A DNA stretch of 54,056 nucleotides from positions 1 through 54,056 of the forward strand of contig CAJWZJ010000007.1 in assembly GCA_913050245.1 (NCBI GenBank). Reading direction: 5' to 3'. The DNA is from an uncultured bacterium (GTDB lineage Bacteria > Desulfobacterota_D > UBA1144). Of this stretch, positions 18,065 to 27,362 are shown piece after piece. How positions within the stretch are numbered: the stretch's first letter is position 1; every line of letters starts with the position of its first letter. The translations under genes were made by a program, and so were the position numbers. Below the pieces are notes generated by a model. The model was not told the DNA's origin, ran no database searches, and saw only the letters and a program-made list of their open reading frames with translations.

Positions 18065-18751
18065 ATGAGGAAATTTTTTTTAATTTTTTTTGTACTTACT
18101 TCAACTTGCTTATCATCTGAAGTTGCGAAGTTTTTTAACCCAAGGACAATTGTTGTAGATGAAGTATCAGACTACTATTCTAACAGAATAATCGAAACAA
18201 ATAGGATTATCTATAAGAGCAAAGTCGAATATATATTTAAAGATGGTAAAAAATTTAGTTTTAAACAGAAATTTAAACTAAATAGTGAAGATTACATAAA
18301 AATAAAAATATACAAGTTTAGCGTAAAGGTTGCTGAATTTTTCTCAGACGGAAAGACTGCTAAGCTAGAAAGATTATTTAAGAAAGACAAAGTGCGATCA
18401 GAGGAAAATCTAAACTTAAGAATTTTTACAAAGAGATTAAATTTGCCAATAAAAACAAGAGAATTAGTTTATATATTAAATGGAAATATTTTTACTGATT
18501 TTGACTCTGCTAAAATTTCCCAAGCAACTGATTCCAACCTTTTGTTTATAGAGGACAAAATTAGCTTTACTATCAATTCAGAAATGCAAATAAATAAAAT
18601 TACTATAAATGATGGGCGAAAAGTCATTATTGAATATTCAGATTATAGATCAGTAAAAAATCTGGCTTATAAAATTCCTTTTAAAATATCTTTAATATCA
18701 AGTGATTTTAGAATGAATATAAATCATCAAAGTGCTATAATCTTTAATTAA
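18065..18751 (+). CDS. Exported protein, possibly LolA/LolB-like fold
   Basis: A 228-residue protein with an N-terminal signal (RKFFLIFFVLTSTCLSS, residues 2-18). A cysteine at 15 follows L-T-S-T, which is a poor lipobox, so secretion or lipoprotein status is open. The rest is rich in alternating beta-strand patterns with many lysines (KVEYIFKDGKKFSFKQKF, KINKITINDGRKVIIEY), reminiscent of the outer-membrane lipoprotein carrier LolA/LolB or DUF4292 folds. I base this on pattern only. It is two bases upstream of ptsH on the same strand, so it may be co-transcribed with the PTS genes. Confidence 0.65.
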   Translation: MRKFFLIFFVLTSTCLSSEVAKFFNPRTIVVDEVSDYYSNRIIETNRIIYKSKVEYIFKDGKKFSFKQKFKLNSEDYIKIKIYKFSVKVAEFFSDGKTAKLERLFKKDKVRSEENLNLRIFTKRLNLPIKTRELVYILNGNIFTDFDSAKISQATDSNLLFIEDKISFTINSEMQINKITINDGRKVIIEYSDYRSVKNLAYKIPFKISLISSDFRMNINHQSAIIFN

Positions 18752-18752
18752 A

Positions 18753-19019
18753 ATGATTAAAGAATTGAAGATTATAAATAAATTAGGGTTGCATGCTAGA
18801 GCATCATCAAAGTTGGTAGAAATAACAAATAAATTTGAATCCGAAATATTTATAGAATTTAATAGTGTTAGTGTTAATGCAAAAAGTATTTTGGGTTTAC
18901 TTTCATTAGCTATTCCGTTCGGAAGTAATTTTCATATAAATATCAAAGGTATTGATGAAGAAGAGGCACTAATAGAAATCGAGAATCTGATTAAAAATAA
19001 ATTTGGAGAATCTGAATGA
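18753..19019 (+). CDS. ptsH: Phosphocarrier protein HPr
   Basis: An 88-residue HPr. The active-site histidine is His14 in GLHARAS, and the regulatory serine region AKSILGLL places Ser45 where Ser46 is phosphorylated by HPr kinase in other bacteria. It overlaps ptsI by four bases. HPr receives phosphate from enzyme I and passes it to EIIA proteins. No EII or HPr kinase gene is in the window, so this could be a sugar PTS or a regulatory (nitrogen-type) PTS. Confidence 0.95.
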   Translation: MIKELKIINKLGLHARASSKLVEITNKFESEIFIEFNSVSVNAKSILGLLSLAIPFGSNFHINIKGIDEEEALIEIENLIKNKFGESE

Positions 19020-20761
19020 GCTTAGAAAAAAAAGGCATTGCAGTATCACACGGATTTATAACTGGCCATATTCTATTACTAAATCAAGCAAGGACAATTG
19101 TAGATAAGAAAAAAATAAAAAAAACAGAAATATATGAAGAAATCAATCGTCTTCAATTAGCAGTAGAAAAATCAATTGATGAAATTAGTGAGTTAAAAAT
19201 TAATTCTGATTACGGATTAAAATCCGAACATATCGATATTCTTGACTTTAATATATTGATTCTTGAAGATGAAATTCTTGCATCAGAGGTGATTCAAAAA
19301 ATTAAGAAGGAACAAATTAATGCCGAATGGGCACTTAATAGTGTCTTGACTGATAAAAGTAAAAATTTTTCAAATGTCAAAGATATATATATGCAAGAGA
19401 GACTAGCAGATTTTTATTATATTGGTGAAAGAATTATTAAAAATTTAAGGGGAAATTTAGACTTTTCACTAGATTTCGAAAAGGATTCGATTATTGTAGC
19501 GCATGATTTATCACCAGTAGATGCGTTAAAATATTGTCAGGATAAAAATGTTATTGGGCTTCTTACAGATGTAGGGGGTATAACATCTCATACCGCAATA
19601 ATAGCAAGATCACTAAGTTTGCCTGCCATTATGTCTCTTGTTGATATCAGCCAAGTTCTAGAGCCGGGAAATGAAGTTGTAGTTGATGGCTACAAAGGTC
19701 TTGTCTCATGGAATCTTAAAGATGATGAAAAGAAAGAAATACTTAAACTAAAAAAAGAATATTCAGTATTAGAAGAAAATCTTTTAGAATTTTCAAAACT
19801 ACCATCTCTAACCAAAGATGGTGTAGAGTTTTTAATTAAAGCAAATATTGAAATTGCCTCAGAAACATCTTCTGCCATTAGATATGGTGCTCAAGGAATT
19901 GGTATGTATAGAACCGAATTTCTATTTACTAGTAAAGATAGATTTCCATCTGAAAATGAACAATATGAGGATTATATTAAACTTTTCTCAAATAATGATT
20001 TCAATGATATAACCATTAGAACTCTTGATATTGGTGGTGATAAGCTTATTCACAAAAATGATGATGAAGCTAATCCTGCTATGGGCTTGAGAGGTATTAG
20101 GTACTCATTGTCAAATATAGAAATTTTTAAAAATCAGATAAAAGCAATTTTTAGGGTTTGTAGTGAAAAGAAAAAGAAAATTAGGATCTTACTTCCTATG
20201 GTTTCAACACTAGAAGAAATTATTGAGGCTAAGAAATTAATTGAAAGTATGGCAAAGGAATTTGATGTGGATGATTTGTATAATATTGGGGTTGTAATAG
20301 AAACTCCTTCAGCTGCAATTATGGTAAATGAAATCAGTCATTATGTTAATTTTTTAAGTATTGGAACTAATGATTTAATTCAATATATATTAGCTGCTGA
20401 TAGAAATAATAAGGAATTGAGACCAATCTTAAATTATTATCAACCTGCAGTAATTCGTACAATAAGTGATATTGTTACTAATAGTAAAGAAGGTACTTAC
20501 ATTTCAGTCTGTGGTGAAATGGCAAGCGATATATTAAGCCTTCCTTTATTTATAGGACTCGGAATAAATGAGTTAAGTATGAATTGTCATTCAATACCAA
20601 TAATTAAAAGTGCTATTAACGAATTAGAAAAAAAAGATTGTGAAAATATTCTATATAAATGTATTAAAAAGAAAAAATCATCAGAAATTAATACAATTTT
20701 AAAAAAAGAAATTTTGAAAAAGGTCAAAAAAGCAAAAAAAATAATTAAATATGAATTTTAG
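19016..20761 (+). CDS. ptsI: PTS enzyme I (PEP-protein phosphotransferase)
   Basis: A 581-residue enzyme I that moves phosphate from PEP to HPr. It has the normal size and no N-terminal GAF domain, so it is the carbohydrate-type EI and not PtsP. The phosphohistidine lies near residue 190 in GGITSHTAIIARSL. The PEP-binding barrel shows GIGMYRTEFLF, RTLDIGGDK, ANPAMGLRGIRYSL and the cysteine motif ISVCGEMASD. The last 30 residues are very lysine-rich (KKKKSSEIN, KKVKKAKKII), an unusual basic tail. Start overlap with ptsH suggests coupled translation. Confidence 0.96.
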   Translation: MSLEKKGIAVSHGFITGHILLLNQARTIVDKKKIKKTEIYEEINRLQLAVEKSIDEISELKINSDYGLKSEHIDILDFNILILEDEILASEVIQKIKKEQINAEWALNSVLTDKSKNFSNVKDIYMQERLADFYYIGERIIKNLRGNLDFSLDFEKDSIIVAHDLSPVDALKYCQDKNVIGLLTDVGGITSHTAIIARSLSLPAIMSLVDISQVLEPGNEVVVDGYKGLVSWNLKDDEKKEILKLKKEYSVLEENLLEFSKLPSLTKDGVEFLIKANIEIASETSSAIRYGAQGIGMYRTEFLFTSKDRFPSENEQYEDYIKLFSNNDFNDITIRTLDIGGDKLIHKNDDEANPAMGLRGIRYSLSNIEIFKNQIKAIFRVCSEKKKKIRILLPMVSTLEEIIEAKKLIESMAKEFDVDDLYNIGVVIETPSAAIMVNEISHYVNFLSIGTNDLIQYILAADRNNKELRPILNYYQPAVIRTISDIVTNSKEGTYISVCGEMASDILSLPLFIGLGINELSMNCHSIPIIKSAINELEKKDCENILYKCIKKKKSSEINTILKKEILKKVKKAKKIIKYEF

Positions 20762-20774
20762 TTATATTAAAGAT

Positions 20775-21086
20775 ATGAAACTATATATAGATAAAAATTG
20801 TAATATTTGTAGAAACTTTGGAAATAGAATTATAGAAAAAAATAAAAATATCGAGATTAGAGACTTTAATGAAAAAGGAAATTGTATAATATTTGAGGAC
20901 GAAAGTGGAAGGCATATTGAATTCCAAGCAATTTCTAAAGCTATGTATCATGCTGGTAAAGAAAGTATTTTTCTAAATTTGATAACAGCTTTGCCAATTA
21001 AAATTCAGAAATTTTTGTATCATATATTGTCAAAAAATAGAAAATTTTTGTCTATTTTTTGCTCTCGTAATCAAACCAAAATCTAA
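20775..21086 (+). CDS. Small DCC-family (DUF393, YuxK-like) thiol protein
   Basis: About 103 residues, with DKNCNICRNFG at the N-terminus, matching the D-x-x-C-x-x-C signature of DCC (DUF393) proteins, which are thought to have a thioredoxin-like fold. The frame also offers an ATG at 20751 that overlaps ptsI by 11 bases; the ATG at 20775 places the motif at the usual distance from the start. Compared with typical members (about 125-140 residues) it is short, and its last 25 residues are basic and hydrophobic. It overlaps the next, convergent gene by 35 bases. The role is unknown. Confidence 0.65.
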   Translation: MKLYIDKNCNICRNFGNRIIEKNKNIEIRDFNEKGNCIIFEDESGRHIEFQAISKAMYHAGKESIFLNLITALPIKIQKFLYHILSKNRKFLSIFCSRNQTKI

Positions 21087-22164
21087 GTCTATTTTTTTGT
21101 GGATTATAAGATTCCAACCTTGCTATATTTTCATCTGAAAGTGGTCTTTTTGATTTATTTTTTGAATATAAGAATAAATGAGATTTGAATACGTCTTCAA
21201 TTTCCTTTGCTTTCAATACATTGGGAGCAACGAAATAAATCTTGTTCATATATTTTATAACTCGTGGATAGTCACTAAAATCTTTAATAAATCTCTTAAG
21301 AGTTTCTTTTAGTTTACTATTTTTTTTGCAATCCATAAGACTTATGCCGCAATACAATAGGCTATCGGGATTTAGAGGTTTCATAATGGATTTAAGATCT
21401 ATTTTTTTCATAAAATTATTAATTACTAAATCATCGGAGCAGAGCACTGACAAGTTTTTAAAATGAAATGAATTCAGCAGATTAGATATCTTAGTAGTTT
21501 GCTTATAATGATTAAAATCTAACTTAAGACTTTTCTCTGCAGTTAAAGTCAATTTTTCAGTAAATGAATAAAGTTTTTCTATGGTAGTTGAACTACTTAT
21601 AATTCCATGATTTTCAAGTATAAAACAGCATTCGTCTTTTATAGGGGATTCGCCTGATAATGCGTTAAATATAGCTTGGGCTAGCGCTATTCCAGGAGTT
21701 TTATAATTAATATAATAAACTTTTTTATCCTTTATTTCTTTTTTAAATATGTCTTTTATGATTGCGGAAGATTCATCTTGGACAGTGATCATATTAAAAC
21801 CTACTGGATGTAAATGTATTGTATATTTATTAAGAATAGAATGCGCTAAGGTTTCAATAGATGGAGTACTTCCAAATATTAAAGAATTTTTTAGTATTTT
21901 GAATGACTTATTTTCATCTCTAACACTTATCTTTTTATTTTTTACATAATCTAAATGTTTCACCAAAATTTCATTATCCACTATAGAATATCCATTTGAT
22001 TCATCCAATTCTGCCAAAGAGTAGCCACTAGACTTTATATACATACTTTTACCACTTTTTATTGATGAGTTACCACCTGCTGCTTGAATTAGGTCAAACC
22101 TCTGGCCAAAATAGTTTGATACTTCAGTTAATTCTTTGATTATATTTTTATTTTTTTTAACCAT
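21052..22164 (-). CDS. Class II aldolase/adducin-domain protein
   Basis: A 370-residue protein. The first 220 residues carry the class II aldolase pattern: LIQAAGGNSSIK (phosphate-binding loop), the zinc histidines in YTIHLHPVGF, and CFILENHGIISSS with another histidine. The remaining 150 residues, with SVLCSDDLVI and YCGISLMDCKK, are an extra domain like those of the bifunctional rhamnulose-1-phosphate aldolase/sugar dehydrogenase set, but no dehydrogenase follows. The start overlaps the epimerase gene by 25 bases, implying joint expression and a role in sugar or nucleotide-sugar handling. The substrate is unknown. Confidence 0.75.
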   Translation of the reverse strand: MVKKNKNIIKELTEVSNYFGQRFDLIQAAGGNSSIKSGKSMYIKSSGYSLAELDESNGYSIVDNEILVKHLDYVKNKKISVRDENKSFKILKNSLIFGSTPSIETLAHSILNKYTIHLHPVGFNMITVQDESSAIIKDIFKKEIKDKKVYYINYKTPGIALAQAIFNALSGESPIKDECCFILENHGIISSSTTIEKLYSFTEKLTLTAEKSLKLDFNHYKQTTKISNLLNSFHFKNLSVLCSDDLVINNFMKKIDLKSIMKPLNPDSLLYCGISLMDCKKNSKLKETLKRFIKDFSDYPRVIKYMNKIYFVAPNVLKAKEIEDVFKSHLFLYSKNKSKRPLSDENIARLESYNPQKNRLRFWFDYESKK

Positions 22165-23126
22165 TCTCTGTTATCTATATGCCAATTAAAAGTTCTAGTT
22201 ATTCCTTCGTTAAAGTTTGTAATTGGCTCCCAACTTATTAACTTTTTAGTCTTATTAATGTTAGCTGATGTATAATCAACATCTTCTTTTAAAGATTGAG
22301 ATTTTTTAATCTTATTTTTAATTTTAGATAAGGTCTCTATATTTTTTAATAACTTATTTATTCTAACAGGATTATTATTTCCAAGATTAAGGATGTTAAA
22401 CCCTTTTAATTTCACCGATTTAGATATTCCAGTAACTATATCATCTATGTATGTAAAATCTCTTTTTTGGTTACCTGTTCCGAATAAGTTGATATTTTTT
22501 TTTCTTAAATTTGATTCTATAAATATAAATGGACTCATATCAGGTCTTCCATATGGTCCATAAACAGTAAAGAATCTAAGAATTATTATATTCATTTTAT
22601 AAAGCTCATGAAATGCATGAAGTAATATTTCTGAGGATTTCTTTGAAGCTGCATAATTAGAAACTGGCTTGCTAGTTTCGCTTTCTACACTAAAGCTTTT
22701 TTTCTTTGAATTGCCATAAACACTTGAAGTAGAAGCATGAATTAATTTATTAATATTAAATTTATTAACCAATTTAACTATATTTAAACAACCAATAACA
22801 TTTGAAACATAGTAGGAATATGGTTCAGAAGTTGATTTTCTAACACCAGTTTTTGCAGCTAAATTTATAACCGCATCTGGCAATCCTTGCTTACAAAAAG
22901 AATTAAAAACATTGGAAAGCAGTTTGAAGTTGGAAATATCGATTTTTTTGAAAGAGAATCTATCAAATTTCTTTAGTTTCTTAATCCTCTCTGATTTAAG
23001 ATATAAATCATAGCTGTCGTTAAGATTATCAATACCTAGGACTAAATATCCCTTCTTTAAGTATGATACTGCTGTATGAAAACCAATAAATCCTGCAGCA
23101 CCAGTTATTATAATTTTTTTGTTCAT
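22140..23126 (-). CDS. NAD-dependent sugar epimerase, UDP-glucuronate 4-epimerase-like
   Basis: A 328-residue short-chain dehydrogenase/reductase of the extended GalE type. The NAD motif is ITGAAGFIGFHTA at the N-terminus; STSSVYG gives the catalytic Ser/Thr and YAASKKSSE the Tyr-x-x-x-Lys pair. GIDNLNDSYDLYLKSERI near residue 35 and FFTVYGPYGRPDMSPFIF near 190 are the features that point to UDP-glucuronate 4-epimerases rather than UDP-glucose 4-epimerases. It would supply UDP-galacturonate for surface polysaccharide, in keeping with the divergent flippase gene next door. The substrate assignment is inference. Confidence 0.85.
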   Translation of the reverse strand: MNKKIIITGAAGFIGFHTAVSYLKKGYLVLGIDNLNDSYDLYLKSERIKKLKKFDRFSFKKIDISNFKLLSNVFNSFCKQGLPDAVINLAAKTGVRKSTSEPYSYYVSNVIGCLNIVKLVNKFNINKLIHASTSSVYGNSKKKSFSVESETSKPVSNYAASKKSSEILLHAFHELYKMNIIILRFFTVYGPYGRPDMSPFIFIESNLRKKNINLFGTGNQKRDFTYIDDIVTGISKSVKLKGFNILNLGNNNPVRINKLLKNIETLSKIKNKIKKSQSLKEDVDYTSANINKTKKLISWEPITNFNEGITRTFNWHIDNREWLKKIKI

Positions 23127-23209
23127 TGATGCTTAAATATAACCTAGATTATCTATATTAAAAAATATAGCTAAATATTATAATTCTGATATAGAATATT
23201 GTTTATTGT

Positions 23210-24508
23210 ATGACTATTAACGATATATATAAAAGGATAATTAGCAATTTTAAAATCTTGGGGCTTGGGAAAGTTTTTGCAGGTCTTTGCTCAGCTCTAA
23301 CAATATTTATTTTAGCCAGACATTTAGGTGTTGAAGGATTTGGTATTTTAGCAATAGCGATTTCTATAGTAGAAGTTGGAAATGTTATTTTAAGTCTAAG
23401 AGTCTGGGAGTCGTCCACCAAATTTTTAGGAAGTTTTATTAATGAAAGTGAAAAAGTTTCTCAATTATTAATTTGGTCTCTAAAATTAGCTCTGAAATCT
23501 TCTTTAGCATCAAATTTATTAATTTGCATTTTTTCATATTATTTTATCAATGACTTATTTGAGATTGATTTTTCAATTTCAGCATTAGTTCTAACATACA
23601 GTTTTTTTTATTTATTTAATACAAGTAATGAAATCATGGATGGCTTTTTAAGGACTTATAATAAATATTTATATATATTAATTAATAACATTACATCTAA
23701 TCTAATTAGGCTTATTTTTATATTTATCATAATAAAAACTTATGATGATCTAGTGATCTTAATTGCTGGAATGGGAACATCAATTATAGTTGGTTTTCTC
23801 TTTAGGATATTCTTTATCAAAAGAACATTTAATGAAAAAAATATTTCTCTATCTTTTGGTACCGAAAAAATAAATGATTATAAAAAAGAGTTTTTGGGCT
23901 TTGCTGTTTCAACTCATAGTGCAAACATGATTAATTTAGCAAATGAAAAGAATCTCGGTGTATTACTAATAGGTTATCTAGTAGGGCCATTTTATGCCGG
24001 GTTGTTTAAGGCTGCGAGAAGTATAGTAAAAATTATACGAAGAATTATGGATCCTTTATTAGATATAATCTATCCAGAATTTATTTCGCTGGTTAACAAA
24101 GGAAGGACCAAGGATTTAAAAAAACTAATATTCAACTCTACCAAAATTTTATCTATTATCTCAATTATCGTTGGCTCTTTAATCTTTATATTATCAGAGG
24201 AAATAATTATCATTTTTTTTGGAAGCGAATATATTAATTCGGCATTTGCTCTTAATCTTCTTATAATCGCTGCATTAATAAACAATGCATCATATTGGAT
24301 AACACCATGGATACTGGCAATTAATAAACCAAAATATTTATTGTTTATTACAATAAGTGTGTCATTTGCTTATATTTTGACTTTATATCCATTAATAATA
24401 AATCTAGAACACATTGGAGCTGCTTATTCTGGGATTCTCAGGGCATCAATAACGTTATTGCTTGGATTATATTTCTTTAATAAATTCATGAATAAGAAGA
24501 CTACTTAG
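23210..24508 (+). CDS. Polysaccharide flippase (Wzx/MATE-like, MVF superfamily)
   Basis: A 432-residue membrane protein with about twelve or more hydrophobic segments. The opening ILGLGKVFAGLCSALTIFILARHLGVEGFGILAIAIS is spread over the first two helices and is typical of O-antigen/lipid-linked oligosaccharide flippases of the RfbX/Wzx type. Charged residues in helices (for example ANEKNLGVLLIG) also fit. It is divergent from the epimerase and overlaps the aldo/keto reductase by eight bases tail to tail. It would flip lipid-linked glycans across the inner membrane; no polymerase or glycosyltransferase is adjacent. Confidence 0.82.
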   Translation: MTINDIYKRIISNFKILGLGKVFAGLCSALTIFILARHLGVEGFGILAIAISIVEVGNVILSLRVWESSTKFLGSFINESEKVSQLLIWSLKLALKSSLASNLLICIFSYYFINDLFEIDFSISALVLTYSFFYLFNTSNEIMDGFLRTYNKYLYILINNITSNLIRLIFIFIIIKTYDDLVILIAGMGTSIIVGFLFRIFFIKRTFNEKNISLSFGTEKINDYKKEFLGFAVSTHSANMINLANEKNLGVLLIGYLVGPFYAGLFKAARSIVKIIRRIMDPLLDIIYPEFISLVNKGRTKDLKKLIFNSTKILSIISIIVGSLIFILSEEIIIIFFGSEYINSAFALNLLIIAALINNASYWITPWILAINKPKYLLFITISVSFAYILTLYPLIINLEHIGAAYSGILRASITLLLGLYFFNKFMNKKTT

Positions 24509-25523
24509 GTGTTGGTTTTGTCGCAGAATTTGAAAATGGTTGATCAAGTAATTCAGAATGTGAGTCTTTCCATAGATTATTTATTTTCTCTATCTCATCA
24601 TCTGAAATTGAATCCAAATAACTACATTTTGAGTACTCTTTTATTTCATCTTTGTTGGTAAAATTAGGCAAAACTGTACATATATTTTTTTGTGAAAGTG
24701 AAAATAGGATTGCTGTCTGTCCAATTGTTCTATTTTTTTCCTCATAAAGAAAAGATAAATCTTCTTTAGCCTTAAGACCATTCATCATCCATTTTTGTCT
24801 TCTATGACTTCTGTGATCATCAGAGGAAAAAACTTTATCTTTAGAAAAACTCCCATCTAGAATTCCTGAGGCATGAGGGACCCTTGCAATAAAGCCAATT
24901 TCTTTATTTTGTGACTCCTCTAATAAGGTTTTTGAGGGCTCTTGTTCTAAAAGATTATAAATAATTTGTACAGCGAAAGGATTTTTTTTAATAGAGTCTA
25001 ATCCTTCTTCAAGCCATCCGATATCAGGTCCTAAAGCCATTCCCCATGATCTAATCTTTCCTTCGCTAACCAATTCATCAAGTGTTTCTATTACTTCATC
25101 ATTATTTATGAAGTCAAACCTTGGATTGTGCATTTGATATATATCTATAAAATCTGTTTTCAGTCTTTTTAAGCTCTGTTCACATGAGTATTTGATATCT
25201 TTTTTTGTAAACTTTTGTGGTAGCTCTTTGTGGCCTTTCCTTTCAGACTTATTTGAATAAATATCATAACCAAATTTAGTAGCAATAATTATTTCTTTTC
25301 TAGAACCTTGAAAAGCTTTTTGCAAAATCTCTTCACCATATCCGTTTCCGTAGACATCAGCAGTATCAAAAAAATTTATGCCATTATCTAAACCATGTCT
25401 AAGTAATGATATGCCTAAAGATTCATCGTCAACTCCCCACCATTTGGTGGCAACAGACCAAACACCAAATCCAACCTCTGAAACCTGGATATCTTTATTT
25501 CTAGGAAAACTTCTGTACTTCAT
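24501..25523 (-). CDS. Aldo/keto reductase
   Basis: A 340-residue TIM-barrel NADPH-dependent oxidoreductase. The catalytic tetrad is visible: Asp53 and Tyr58 in FFDTADVYGNG, Lys83 in ATKFGYD, and His132 in YQMHNPR. GKIRSWGMALGP and LSFLYEEKNRTIGQTA are the usual later landmarks. It most resembles the YdhF/YajO-like general stress oxidoreductases; the substrate is unknown. Its start overlaps the end of trxB by four bases, so it is co-transcribed with thioredoxin reductase, which hints at a redox-linked detoxifying role. Confidence 0.85.
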   Translation of the reverse strand: MKYRSFPRNKDIQVSEVGFGVWSVATKWWGVDDESLGISLLRHGLDNGINFFDTADVYGNGYGEEILQKAFQGSRKEIIIATKFGYDIYSNKSERKGHKELPQKFTKKDIKYSCEQSLKRLKTDFIDIYQMHNPRFDFINNDEVIETLDELVSEGKIRSWGMALGPDIGWLEEGLDSIKKNPFAVQIIYNLLEQEPSKTLLEESQNKEIGFIARVPHASGILDGSFSKDKVFSSDDHRSHRRQKWMMNGLKAKEDLSFLYEEKNRTIGQTAILFSLSQKNICTVLPNFTNKDEIKEYSKCSYLDSISDDEIEKINNLWKDSHSELLDQPFSNSATKPTPK

Positions 25524-26455
25524 TCAGTCAACCCCTCCTCGAGAAATCTTTCAGCATCAATAGCTGCCATACAACCTGAACCTGCTGCAGTAATTGCTTG
25601 CCTGTATACACTGTCTTGTACATCTCCGCATGCAAAAACACCCTTGACGCTTGTTTTTGACGACTTATTAAAAGTATTAATATAACCATTAGTATCAATT
25701 TCTACAGAGTCTTTAAAAATTTCAGTATTTGGATTATGCCCTATGGCCACGAAGACTCCATCTGATTTAACATTTTTTATAGTAGAATCCTGATTATTTT
25801 TTAGCTCGATTCCATCAAGTACTCCGCTTGAGGAACTTAAAAATTTAATTGGAGAATAATTGAACATGAATTCAATTTTTGGATTTGATCTTGCACGATC
25901 TTCCATTATTTTCGAAGCTCGGAGCTTACTTCTTCTATGAACTATTGTTACTTTGCTTGCAAACTTTGTTAGGAATATTGCTTCTTCCATAGCACTATCT
26001 CCACCACCTATAACATGTATTTGCTTATCTTTATAAAAGAATCCGTCACAAGTAGCACAAGTTGACAACCCTCTTCCCATTAGATTTTCTTCTCCCTCAA
26101 TATCTAAAAGTTTTGCAGAAGCTCCAGTAGCAATTATTACCGAAAAAGTTTTATAGTACTGTTTCCCAACTTGCAATGTATAGGGATAGTTATCAAAATC
26201 TATTGAGTCAACATTTTTCATTATACATTCAGCGCCAAATCTTTTGGCTTGCTCCCTAAGCATATCCATCAGTTGTGGCCCTTGGACTCCTTCAGGAAAT
26301 CCTGGGAAATTTTCAACATCGGTGGTCATTGTAAGTTGACCACCAGCTTGAAATCCCTCAAATACTATTGGGGATAAATTTGCTCTCGCAGCATAAATAG
26401 CCGCAGTCAAGCCCGCGGGTCCTGATCCAATAATAATAATTTTTTTGTTTTCCAT
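25520..26455 (-). CDS. trxB: Thioredoxin reductase
   Basis: A 311-residue low-molecular-weight NADPH-dependent thioredoxin reductase. FAD motif GSGPAGLTAAIYAARA at the N-terminus, redox-active CATC near residue 135, NADPH motif GGGDSAMEEA, and the FAD-closing motif FACGDVQDSVYRQAITAAGSG near 280 are all intact. The frame opens at a GTG at 26464, but the ATG at 26455 is preceded by GGTGA at a proper distance and I prefer it. It is divergent from ygfZ across about 35 bases. Confidence 0.96.
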   Translation of the reverse strand: MENKKIIIIGSGPAGLTAAIYAARANLSPIVFEGFQAGGQLTMTTDVENFPGFPEGVQGPQLMDMLREQAKRFGAECIMKNVDSIDFDNYPYTLQVGKQYYKTFSVIIATGASAKLLDIEGEENLMGRGLSTCATCDGFFYKDKQIHVIGGGDSAMEEAIFLTKFASKVTIVHRRSKLRASKIMEDRARSNPKIEFMFNYSPIKFLSSSSGVLDGIELKNNQDSTIKNVKSDGVFVAIGHNPNTEIFKDSVEIDTNGYINTFNKSSKTSVKGVFACGDVQDSVYRQAITAAGSGCMAAIDAERFLEEGLTE

Positions 26456-26489
26456 TTTTATCACCAGTAAAATTAATTATGATAATAAC

Positions 26490-27362
26490 ATGAACATTAA
26501 TTCTATTCACGAAAGATTTTATAAAAAGAAAGTTTATTATATCAAAGGTAAAGATTATATAAAATTTTTCAATAACATAACAACCAATAAAATTGTAGAA
26601 AGAGAAGATAATGTTTTATTAAGGACTCTATGGCTCAATAATAAAGGAAGGATTGTTCATGATTTATCGATTGGTTGGTATAGAAATGATTCAGCAAATG
26701 ACAATGATAAAAGAATATTTCTAATAGATAATTTCAGCGTTGAATCAATTGAGGAGAATATTAATAAATATAAAATGTCATTAAATATAAAAATTGAAAA
26801 AACAGAATTGGAGGCTCGTATAGTAGATAAGATTAGTACAAAAGTTAGTGGAATCTATTTTTTCAAAACTTCTATTCCTTTAATGGAGAAATATATTGCA
26901 ATAGGAAATAAGAAAAATATAGAACAATCAGGATTGAATATATTTGATAGAAAAGACTTTATAAATAATGGATCAATATATAATAAAATGATTCAAAATA
27001 ATAAAACGCCAATGGAATTAAATCTTTGGTATCCAATTGACTTTAAAAAGGGATGTTATTTAGGGCAAGAAATTGTTGCTAGAGTTAGATATAAGGGACA
27101 AGTTAAAAGAAACTTCTCATATGTCGCAGTAAAATCAACTAAATCTATGGATGATCAAAAAATCTACAAGGGAATAGATGAGATTGGGAAGTTAATTAAT
27201 TTAGAATTAATAGAAGATGGAATATCTTATTATTCGGCTCTAATAAATCATAATGAAAATTATGAACAAAAAGGACTTTTGGTTATAGTAGGTAAAAAAG
27301 AATATTCGGCAAATATAATAAAAAATAATTTTAAAGAATATAATGAAAAAGGGCTAGGTTGA
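26490..27362 (+). CDS. ygfZ: YgfZ/IBA57-like folate-binding protein
   Basis: About 290 residues. The family hallmark K-G-C-Y-x-G-Q-E is present as KGCYLGQEIVARVRYKG, with its cysteine near residue 188. This is the tetrahydrofolate-dependent protein that helps maintain iron-sulfur enzymes such as radical SAM proteins (two of which, BioB and MqnC, lie in this window). The frame opens at 26445, but those 15 residues overlap trxB; the ATG at 26490 begins MNINSIHERFY and is the likely start. Its end overlaps the PUR-like gene by nine bases, tail to tail. Confidence 0.85.
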   Translation: MNINSIHERFYKKKVYYIKGKDYIKFFNNITTNKIVEREDNVLLRTLWLNNKGRIVHDLSIGWYRNDSANDNDKRIFLIDNFSVESIEENINKYKMSLNIKIEKTELEARIVDKISTKVSGIYFFKTSIPLMEKYIAIGNKKNIEQSGLNIFDRKDFINNGSIYNKMIQNNKTPMELNLWYPIDFKKGCYLGQEIVARVRYKGQVKRNFSYVAVKSTKSMDDQKIYKGIDEIGKLINLELIEDGISYYSALINHNENYEQKGLLVIVGKKEYSANIIKNNFKEYNEKGLG

